NCBI GenBank assembly: GCA_020425885.1 | Contig: JAGQRA010000402.1 | Span: 1 to 12,647 of the forward strand | From: Planctomycetota bacterium | GTDB taxonomy: Bacteria; Planctomycetota; UBA1135; UBA2386 | Length of the DNA: 12,647 nt | Reading direction: 5' to 3' | Shown here: piece by piece, positions 7,801 through 12,647 of the stretch | Layout of the letters: the number at the start of each line of letters is the position of its first letter | How positions within the stretch are numbered: the stretch's first letter is position 1 | Notes under the pieces: generated by a model | What the model was told of the DNA's origin: nothing | The model's input: only the letters and a program-made list of their open reading frames with translations | Databases searched by the model: none | Position numbers and translations under genes: made by a program

Positions 7801-7850
7801 TCGTCACCTCGATCCTGCTCAATCTCGATGAGGTGCTGACGCGATCATGA
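4842..7850 (+). CDS. Exported planctomycete cytochrome c / DUF1549 / DUF1553 multidomain protein
   Basis: The protein has 1002 residues from ATG 4842; a TTG at 4839 would add one residue. A signal peptide ends near AAPAAA-QE (about 32). The order of domains is as follows. A planctomycete cytochrome c (PSCyt1) domain covers about 36-120, with the haem motif CFPCH (Cys49, Cys52, His53) and Met105 in VMPPP as a likely distal ligand. A DUF1549 domain (PSCyt2) covers about 155-365 and contains a second CARCH motif (337-341). A beta-sandwich insert at about 436-576 contains FGSDDAIRVWWNGEEV and resembles PA14-like or sugar-binding folds. A DUF1553 (PSD1) domain covers about 660-985. This architecture is typical of Planctomycetota and acts in the periplasm. 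Roles in polysaccharide handling or redox chemistry have been proposed, but none is established. It is coupled by a 4-nt overlap to the DUF1501 gene, its usual partner. No Shine-Dalgarno is seen, so the exact start is moderately sure. Confidence 0.92.
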   Translation: MLPIHSSPTPGLARSGPLPVAVAFLLAAPAAAQELSFARDVLPILSDRCFPCHGPDARARKANLRLDQPAQAFAERDGRRAIVPGDAAASAMIARITSRDPDEVMPPPESKRALSGAEIATLQRWVESGARWEEHWAFVAPVEPAVPAVEDANWPRGDLDRFVLARLEAAGRGPSPRAEPAGLLRRVTLDLTGVPPTPAELDAFLADPSDEAYARVVDRLLASPRYGERMAWPWLEAARYADTDGYQNDPERTIWPWRDWLIRALNENMPFDRFTIEALAGDLLPDATMDQVLASAFNRNHAHNGEGGRIAAETRVENVFDRTETTATVWMGLTFECARCHDHKFDPISQRDYYGLFAFFDQTSESGAGRPGHVAPTLRYLDAPARRRLAELERGIAATTGRMHAPDAELDAAQAAWAAETTAALRRTMTTWQPVRLGAWSMCGPLSPVDGGSADDLFAAEFGPEPGSSAAAVIWREAPDLVDGRPFALADGVGVTFLRRSVEAASARRLELSFGSDDAIRVWWNGEEVLAKDVRRAVAPDQERVVVEARSGANELLLEIVNTGGKGGVYFRKVNESLDGMPEAVVRALLTPAVTRDQAAERVLLEHYRSTHPTAGDGPSWAAMAAEVAAARRLGDEIRGRAAEVMVMDQLPPESRRTTSVLVRGAYDNPGESVIAAVPGFMPPLPAAAPRDRLTLARWLVSGEHPLTARVAVNRAWQLFFGRGLVGTSENLGHQGDRPSHPALLDWLAARFVASGWDRKALHRAIVTSATYRQSARAARSAFAADPDNELLARGSRHRLPAWMLRDQALALGGLLVERLGGPPVRPYQPEGVWAEASFDTIRYRRDRGDAPYRRSVYVFWRRIVGPTFFFDTAARQTCVVGQTRTNSPLHALLTLNETAFVEAARGFAQRAWREGGDSAASRIAWAFRAATCRRPDAAELQRLLERYGAGRSRFDADPAAAAALLAVGDSVRDPTLPAAELAALAIVTSILLNLDEVLTRS

Positions 7851-9277
7851 CACGGCCACTCACGGAGGCGAGGTGCCGGCTGATGCGGCGGCTGACGCGC
7901 CGCTCGCTGCTGCGAGGCTCCGCGTTCGGGCTCGGTGCCACGGCGCTCGGCTCGTTGCTCGACGGCGCGCGCGGACCCCATCACGCGCCGAAGGCACGAC
8001 GCGTCATCTATCTGTTCCAGAACGGCGCCCCGTCGCACGTCGATCTGTTCGACGACAAGCCGGTGCTGCGCCGGATGCACGGCCAACAGATCCCCGATTC
8101 GGTGGTCGGTGGCCGGCGCTTCAGCACCATGACCGGCAACCAGAAGGCGCGGCCATGCGTCGGCGCGATCGCCGACATCCGACGTCGCGGCCAGAGCGGC
8201 GCCACGGTCTCGACCCTGCTGCCGCACACCGCGGCCATCGCCGACGAACTCTGCTTCGTCAAGTCGATGCACACGACCCAGGTCAACCACGCGCCGGCGA
8301 TCACGTTCTTCCTCACCGGCAGTGAACGGCCGGGTCGGCCCGCGATGGGGGCGTGGCTGTCCTATGGGCTCGGTAACGAGGCCGAGGATCTGCCGACGTT
8401 CGTGGCGATGACCTCGCGCGATCGGGAAGCGTCGTGCGGGCAGATCTTCTACGACTACTACTGGGGCAGCGGCTTCCTGCCGACGGTGCATCAGGCGGTG
8501 AAGTTCCGCGGCTCGGGGATGCCGGTGCTCTACCTCGAGGATCCGCCCGGCATCGATCGGCTGCTGCGCCGCGGCATGATCGATGATCTCGCGGCGTTGA
8601 ACAGCGTTCACGCCGCGCAGGTCGGCGATCCCGAGATCGACACCCGGATCGCGCAGTACGAGATGGCGTACCGGATGCAGGCCTCGGTACCGGAGTTGAC
8701 CGACCTGTCGAACGAGCCCGAGCACGTGCTGGCGATGTACGGCCCCGATGTCAGGCGCAAGGGCTCGTACGCCTACAACTGCCTGATGGCGCGGCGGCTG
8801 GTCGAACGCGGCACCCGATTCGTGCAGGTGATGCACGCCGGCTGGGATCAGCATCGAAATCTCTACACCCAGCTCGAGATCCAGTGCCGCGACACCGATG
8901 CGCCGTCGGCGGCGCTCGTCCTCGACCTCGCGCAGCGCGGGCTGCTCGACGACACGCTCGTGATCTGGGGTGGCGAGTTCGGGCGCACGCCGTTCCTGCA
9001 GGGCAAGCTCGGCGGCGCCGATCAGGGGCGCGACCATCACCCGTACGCGTTCACGCTCTGGCTGGCGGGCGGCGGCACGCGGGCCGGCACCAGCCATGGC
9101 AGCAGCGACGAGTTCGGCTTCGAGGTCGCCGAGCATCCGGTGCACGTTCACGACTTCCAGGCGACGGTGCTGCACCTGCTCGGTCTCGATCACGAGCGGC
9201 TGACCTATCCGTTCCAGGGGCGACGGTTCCGCCTGACCGACGTCGGCGGGCGCGTCGTACGCGAGCTGATGGCGTGA
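7847..9277 (+). CDS. Tat-exported DUF1501 protein (alkaline-phosphatase/sulfatase-like fold family)
   Basis: The protein has 476 residues. A twin-arginine signal is clear: TRRSLLR at 17-23 followed by the hydrophobic stretch GSAFGLGATALGSLL, so it should be exported folded. DUF1501 hallmarks follow: YLFQNGAPSHVDLFDDKP near 55-72, GGEFGRTP at 375-382, and RDHHPYAF with His397 and His398 near the end. The family is considered related to the alkaline phosphatase/sulfatase superfamily; the retained Asp/His residues are compatible with metal binding, but the activity is unknown. The start at 7847 overlaps the preceding stop by ATGA, with GAGGTG at 7830-7835 some 11 nt upstream. An in-frame ATG at 7883 has GAGGTG 7 nt upstream and would put the Tat motif closer to the N-terminus. 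It is the standard partner of the DUF1549/DUF1553 protein upstream, and coupling suggests matched amounts. Confidence 0.92.
   Translation: MTRPLTEARCRLMRRLTRRSLLRGSAFGLGATALGSLLDGARGPHHAPKARRVIYLFQNGAPSHVDLFDDKPVLRRMHGQQIPDSVVGGRRFSTMTGNQKARPCVGAIADIRRRGQSGATVSTLLPHTAAIADELCFVKSMHTTQVNHAPAITFFLTGSERPGRPAMGAWLSYGLGNEAEDLPTFVAMTSRDREASCGQIFYDYYWGSGFLPTVHQAVKFRGSGMPVLYLEDPPGIDRLLRRGMIDDLAALNSVHAAQVGDPEIDTRIAQYEMAYRMQASVPELTDLSNEPEHVLAMYGPDVRRKGSYAYNCLMARRLVERGTRFVQVMHAGWDQHRNLYTQLEIQCRDTDAPSAALVLDLAQRGLLDDTLVIWGGEFGRTPFLQGKLGGADQGRDHHPYAFTLWLAGGGTRAGTSHGSSDEFGFEVAEHPVHVHDFQATVLHLLGLDHERLTYPFQGRRFRLTDVGGRVVRELMA
7870..7875 (+). promoter_or_regulatory. Possible ribosome binding site for an alternative DUF1501 start
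   Basis: GAGGTG lies 7 nt before the in-frame ATG at 7883. If used, the protein loses 12 residues and begins MRRLTRRSLLRG, a compact Tat signal. The upstream ATG at 7847 has an equal motif at a longer spacing of 11 nt, so both starts remain possible. Confidence 0.4.
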
Positions 9278-9459
9278 GCCAGGGTCGGGCTCGCGCCGTC
9301 GGTTCCTGATCGGAAGTGCATCTGCTGACCGGCAGGGCGACCGGTTCGCCGTCACGGAGGAGGTGGCGCTGGAGAGCTCAGAACTTCGGGCGAGCCTGCG
9401 GACACGAAGGAAGGCCCCTGATTCACGATCAACCAACAATCAAGCAAGGAATCACTGTC
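9278..9459. other. Intergenic region before the propeller gene
   Basis: This 182-bp gap holds no convincing gene. The frame of the propeller gene is open back to an ATG at 9316, but the extra 48 codons would encode a low-complexity basic stretch ahead of a good signal peptide, so that start is rejected. A 5-bp inverted repeat (ACCGG 9328-9332, CCGGT 9341-9345) is too small to call. The last 60 bases become AT-richer, which may mark a promoter or 5' leader. Confidence 0.45.
9446..9450 (+). promoter_or_regulatory. Ribosome binding site of the propeller gene
   Basis: AAGGA lies 9 nt before the ATG at 9460, which is followed at once by a signal peptide. It decides the start against the in-frame ATG at 9316. 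Confidence 0.6.
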
Positions 9460-11052
9460 ATGCAGTTCTCGAGTTCATCACGAATTCTCGCCGCCGTTCT
9501 CGCCATCACTTCGGCGACGGTGTTGACCGACGCGGGTCGGGCCCAATGCGTTCCGCAGTGGGGCCCGGGCTTCTCCGGCATCAACGGCGGCGTCACCAGC
9601 TGCGCCACCGCGCCCAACGGCGACATCGTCGTCGCGGGTCTGTTCACGACCATCGGCGGTATCGCCGCCAATCACATCGCCGTGCGCAGCGCGGCGACCG
9701 GGAATTGGTCGGCGCTAGGCACCGGAGTGGGCAACTTCGTCGAGGTGGTGACGGTGCGGAGCAACGGCAACATCGTCGCCGGTGGCAACTTCGTCTCCGC
9801 CGGAGGCACCGCCGTCACCTCCATTGCGGAATGGAACGGTACGACGTGGTCGGCTCTCGGGGCGCCGATGAACCCCGGTGCCACCGTCAACGCGATCCTC
9901 GAGTTGCCGAACCAGGACCTGATCGTCGGCGGCCAGATCTCCACCATCGGTGGCGTGGCGGTCGGCAACGTCGCCCGGTGGAACGGCACCACCTGGTCGC
10001 CGCTCGCAACGGGAATCCCCGTCACTGGAGTGAACAGCGATGTCTATGCACTGGCCCTGATGGCGAACGGTCGGGTCGCGATCGGCGGGCGCTTCGGCAC
10101 AGTCAGTCCGAACATTGCCGCTCTGGGAATCGTCGAGTGGAACCCTGCAACGGGCTTGTTCAGCCAGGTCGGGCCGGCCAGCACGACTTCGGCGATCGGC
10201 GTCGGTGGCGAAGTGCGCGCCCTGGCCTTGGATGCGACCGGCGGCCTCGTCGTCGGCGGTTCGTTCGGCAATGTGAGCGGGACTGTTCCCGGAACCGCGA
10301 TTCCAGCGAGGAACGTCGCGCGATGGAACGGTGCGTTCTGGTCGGCGATGGGGGGCGGTCTCGGTCTCAATGGGAACGAGCTGGTCCGCGCGCTCGCGCT
10401 GCACCCGAGCGGCCGAATGATCGCCGGGGGTGAGTTTCCGACCGACGGCTTCGGCGGCACTCTCAACTTCATCGCCCAATGGAACGGCGCTGCCTGGTCG
10501 CCGCTCGGCTCGGGAGTGGGTGGCTTCAGTCCGCGGGTGTTCTCCCTCACGATCGCGGCGGATTCGGACATCTTCACCGGCGGCACGTTCGACACCGCCG
10601 GCGGCATCGCCTCGTTCGGCCTGGCGAGCTACGACGTCTGTGATGCAGGTGCCAGGCCCTACGGCAACGGCTGCACCGGCTCGGCCGGTCCGGTCGCACT
10701 GACTGCGGTGACCATGCCCTGGGTCGGGACGACGTTCACCGCGCGCGGGACCGGAATGCCGGCGGTGTCGCTGGCCCTCGGGGTTTGGGGCAATGCGCAG
10801 GCGAGTGTCCCGCTGAACACCCTCCTGCCACAGGCTCTTGCCGGCTGCGATCTGCTGGCGACTCCGGACCTGCTCCTGACGCTGACGCCCGCAGGTGGAA
10901 CGGTCACGTCGCAATGGGCGATCCCGCTGAGTGCGAGCATCCTCGGCGGCATGGTCTGGCATCAACTCGCGGTGTTGGAGTTCGGCGCCGGCGGTGCGAT
11001 CACGGCAGTCACCAGCAGCAACGGGCTCGAGCTCACCATCGGTGGGATCTGA
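9460..11052 (+). CDS. Secreted seven-repeat beta-propeller protein with planctomycete-type C-terminal domain
   Basis: The protein has 530 residues from ATG 9460. The signal peptide covers about 1-28, cleaved near AGRA before QC; there is no lipobox. Residues about 45-396 hold seven divergent repeats of roughly 50-60 residues. Each has a core like NGDIVVAGLF or NGRVAIGGRF and ends with a motif such as ARWNGTTWSPL; the repeat tryptophans include W125, W174, W227, W289 and W341. Seven such units predict a closed seven-bladed beta-propeller, similar to delta-60/kelch-like repeats. From about 398, beginning ARPYGNGCTG, comes a ~130-residue beta-rich domain of a type seen at the ends of many secreted planctomycete proteins, where it may serve in sorting or surface attachment (inference). 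Propellers usually bind proteins or glycans; no enzyme motif is seen. It lies downstream of the DUF1501 gene in the same direction but has its own ribosome binding site. Confidence 0.87.
   Translation: MQFSSSSRILAAVLAITSATVLTDAGRAQCVPQWGPGFSGINGGVTSCATAPNGDIVVAGLFTTIGGIAANHIAVRSAATGNWSALGTGVGNFVEVVTVRSNGNIVAGGNFVSAGGTAVTSIAEWNGTTWSALGAPMNPGATVNAILELPNQDLIVGGQISTIGGVAVGNVARWNGTTWSPLATGIPVTGVNSDVYALALMANGRVAIGGRFGTVSPNIAALGIVEWNPATGLFSQVGPASTTSAIGVGGEVRALALDATGGLVVGGSFGNVSGTVPGTAIPARNVARWNGAFWSAMGGGLGLNGNELVRALALHPSGRMIAGGEFPTDGFGGTLNFIAQWNGAAWSPLGSGVGGFSPRVFSLTIAADSDIFTGGTFDTAGGIASFGLASYDVCDAGARPYGNGCTGSAGPVALTAVTMPWVGTTFTARGTGMPAVSLALGVWGNAQASVPLNTLLPQALAGCDLLATPDLLLTLTPAGGTVTSQWAIPLSASILGGMVWHQLAVLEFGAGGAITAVTSSNGLELTIGGI
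9592..10647 (+). repeat. Seven protein-level propeller repeats
   Basis: Seven imperfect units of about 150-185 bp lie within the propeller gene. The most similar segments encode WNGTTWSAL, WNGTTWSPL, WNGAFWSAM and WNGAAWSPL, starting at 9832, 9979, 10324 and 10480. DNA identity between units is limited, so these are old internal duplications and not a recent tandem repeat. Confidence 0.75.
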
Positions 11053-11070
11053 CGCGTAGGGGCTGAGTCC

Positions 11071-11139
11071 GATCGACGGCTCGGCAGAGACGCCGTGCTG
11101 GCCTGCCGGCACGTGCCTTGCGATGCTGCGCCGTCGATC
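11071..11139 (+). promoter_or_regulatory. Long inverted repeat ending at the next start codon
   Basis: GATCGACGGC at 11071-11080 is the perfect reverse complement of GCCGTCGATC at 11130-11139, and the ATG of the last gene starts at 11140. The 49-nt interior holds another strong hairpin. If folded in RNA, the region just before the start codon would be paired, which could limit ribosome access; no Shine-Dalgarno is visible. Alternatively the arms could be a protein-binding dyad. Confidence 0.45.
11094..11113 (+). terminator. Strong hairpin between the propeller and last gene
   Basis: CGTGCTGG at 11094-11101 pairs with CCGGCACG at 11106-11113 (8 bp, one T-G wobble) around a 4-nt loop. It overlaps a perfect 10-bp palindrome, GGCACGTGCC, at 11108-11117. 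It may act as a terminator or mRNA stabiliser after the propeller gene, although no T-run follows. Confidence 0.4.
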
Positions 11140-12647
11140 ATGATCCTGTCCCCCTCGCGAGTCATTCTCCCGCTCGCGCTCTGTGTCGCGATGGCGGCGC
11201 AAGATCGCATCGTCCTCACCGACGCGCCGTGTCCGTGCGGCCATGATCCCGAACGGTTCGTCAGCCTCGTCGTCGACGACCTGACCGGTGCCCCGATCGC
11301 GGGCGCGGAGGTTTTCCTCGTCAGGGAGAGCGAGACGCCGATGGCCGGCGAGTTCTGGTTCCTGCGCAAGGGTACGACCGACGCCGACGGTGTGATCGAC
11401 ATCCCGATCGACGGCATCGCCCATGGCGTCCACATGCAGGTGCTGCGACATCCAGAATTCGGCACGTGCACGCGATCGGGCCGCTACGACGAGGTCTGGC
11501 GCGTCGGGCGCGGGTTCGACATGGAGGTGCTGGTCCGCGACTGGCGCGGCGAGCCGACGCCGGGGGCGCACATCGGCTTCTGCGGCGGCTGCGGGCACAC
11601 GCCGGATCTCGCCAACGCCGTCACCGATGGCCGCGGCATCGCCGTGCTCCGCGGCGTCGACCCGCGCAATCACATCCGCGACATCTACGTACAGCACCCA
11701 GGGCTCGGCCTCGGTTACGACTCGGTGCACTGGTATCCGGGCGGGCCGCCGGGGATCCTCGACTGCGGTTACGCAGCGGGCATCCGCGGGCAGGTCCTCG
11801 ATCATCTCGGCAAGCCTGTGGCCGGCGCCTTCGTCTCGGCCCAGGACGTGCATCGCGGCCCATGGGGAAGAACGGACGACAACGGCGCCTTCACCGTGCT
11901 GGGTTCGCGCGGCAACGTCTCCAAGGTCGTCACCAAGGACGGGCGGGAGTGCTACTTCGCGTCGTCCGACGATCCGGTCGTGCTGCGGCTCGCCGACCCG
12001 GACGGTGACGATCCGAGAGAGGGTGTTGCCGAGCCCGGCCCGGGCAGCGAGCCGCCGAGCCCGGTGGCCGTTCGCGTCGTGCAGGTGCAGGTCGAGGACG
12101 ACGGCAGCGCCAGCTGCGACTTCACGCGGCCGTGCGCCGAGCGCGTGCACGGTCCCAAGGGGACCGTTGCAGTGCCCGAGGAGGGCGAGTTCGTCATCGT
12201 CGTCCGCGATGGCTACAGCCGGCGTTACCTGCACTTCGACTCGATCGCCGACCTGCCGCCGGAGCCGATCGTGTTGCGGCCGTTCGCGGCGACGCGGATC
12301 AAGGCACGCGTCGTCGACGCCGCGGGGCGGCCGGTCGATGCCGAGGCGCGGCTGCGCAATCCGTGGGGCAACAGGCGATACCACGATCAGCCCGAGCTGC
12401 AGCCGTGTGCCGGGGGCGACCTGCGACTCGAGACGCGTTGGTTCGGCCCCGGCCTGCTCGAGATCAGATCCGACCGCGACGATCTGCGGCCGCGCCTGAT
12501 GTGGATCATGTTGCCGCCGCGCAGCGACGACGCCGAACTCGACCTCGGCGACATCGCGCTGGCGGCGGCGCCCCAGCTCCGGGTGCGCGCGGCCGATGGC
12601 AGCACGATCGCCGATGCCTGGGTCGGGTTCGCCCGCGCCGGCATGCA
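11140..12647 (+). CDS. Secreted Cys-rich protein with repeated carboxypeptidase-regulatory-like domains (partial, runs off the window)
   Basis: The frame is open from ATG 11140 to the window end: 502 codons plus two bases, with no stop. A signal peptide is plain at 1-20 (SRVILPLALCVAMAA before QD). At least five units resemble the CarboxypepD_reg (transthyretin-like) beta-sandwich. They carry the pattern of a G-x-P-h-x-G-A turn, as in DDLTGAPIAGAEVFL (46-60), RDWRGEPTPGAHIGF (133-147), DHLGKPVAGAFVSA (221-234), DAAGRPVDAEARL (393-405) and the start of another at about 480. Three also show the later T-D-x-x-G segment (TTDADG, VTDGRG, RTDDNG). Such domains are non-catalytic adhesive or carbohydrate-binding modules. 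The mature part has ten cysteines, including CPC (31-33) and CGGC (148-151), suggesting disulfides or metal binding. An in-frame GTG at 11095 is a less likely start. Its full architecture, including any C-terminal catalytic or sorting domain, lies outside the window. Confidence 0.85.
   Translation, partial: MILSPSRVILPLALCVAMAAQDRIVLTDAPCPCGHDPERFVSLVVDDLTGAPIAGAEVFLVRESETPMAGEFWFLRKGTTDADGVIDIPIDGIAHGVHMQVLRHPEFGTCTRSGRYDEVWRVGRGFDMEVLVRDWRGEPTPGAHIGFCGGCGHTPDLANAVTDGRGIAVLRGVDPRNHIRDIYVQHPGLGLGYDSVHWYPGGPPGILDCGYAAGIRGQVLDHLGKPVAGAFVSAQDVHRGPWGRTDDNGAFTVLGSRGNVSKVVTKDGRECYFASSDDPVVLRLADPDGDDPREGVAEPGPGSEPPSPVAVRVVQVQVEDDGSASCDFTRPCAERVHGPKGTVAVPEEGEFVIVVRDGYSRRYLHFDSIADLPPEPIVLRPFAATRIKARVVDAAGRPVDAEARLRNPWGNRRYHDQPELQPCAGGDLRLETRWFGPGLLEIRSDRDDLRPRLMWIMLPPRSDDAELDLGDIALAAAPQLRVRAADGSTIADAWVGFARAGM

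Noticed and set aside
9316..9459. 48-codon N-terminal extension of the propeller protein
   Set aside because: The ATG at 9460 has an AAGGA at 9-nt spacing and begins directly with a signal peptide; the extension would bury that signal.
9715..12384. 889-residue reading frame on the - strand spanning the propeller gene and the last gene
   Set aside because: It crosses two clearly coding + strand genes, has an odd low-complexity composition (Arg, Ala, Asp, His) and no domain.
1..12647. Mobile elements, CRISPR arrays, tRNA or rRNA genes
   Set aside because: No transposase or integrase motifs, no regularly spaced short repeats, and no tRNA- or rRNA-like segments were seen by eye on either strand.

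Overview
The window is strongly GC-rich, densely packed DNA with every supported gene on the + strand. It most likely comes from a member of the Planctomycetota. The evidence is a planctomycete-type pair of a cytochrome c/DUF1549/DUF1553 protein and a Tat-exported DUF1501 protein, a Ser/Thr kinase coupled to an ECF sigma factor, and a secreted beta-propeller protein with a C-terminal domain of a kind I associate with planctomycete secreted proteins. No tRNA, rRNA, CRISPR array, insertion sequence, integrase or phage gene was seen.

Region 1 (1-178): the last 22 codons of an upstream gene, then a 107-bp gap with a GC-rich hairpin and a clear ribosome binding site. Region 2 (179-4611): a tight three-gene signalling operon. 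It encodes an exported von Willebrand A (vWA) protein of the YfbK type, then (4-nt gap) a transmembrane Ser/Thr kinase with an N-terminal zinc ribbon and a long C-terminal helical domain, then (14-nt overlap) an ECF sigma factor started by GTG. The likely logic is that an envelope event is sensed by the vWA and/or kinase and passed to the sigma factor; no separate anti-sigma gene is visible.

Region 3 (4612-4841): a 230-bp intergenic stretch with two back-to-back hairpins just after the sigma gene, probably marking the operon end. Region 4 (4842-9277): the DUF1549/DUF1553 multidomain cytochrome and the DUF1501 protein, overlapping by ATGA and therefore translationally coupled. This pair is abundant in planctomycetes but has no established biochemical role.

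Region 5 (9278-12647): a secreted seven-repeat beta-propeller protein with its own ribosome binding site. An 87-bp gap follows with a strong hairpin nested inside a perfect 10-bp inverted repeat that ends exactly at the next start codon. The last gene is a Cys-rich secreted protein built of carboxypeptidase-regulatory-like (CarboxypepD_reg) domains, cut off by the window end. That gene runs off the edge, so a search restricted to closed reading frames would miss it.

The most interesting points are the vWA-kinase-sigma module, the DUF1549/1553-DUF1501 pair with its exported neighbours, and the structured leader at 11071-11139.
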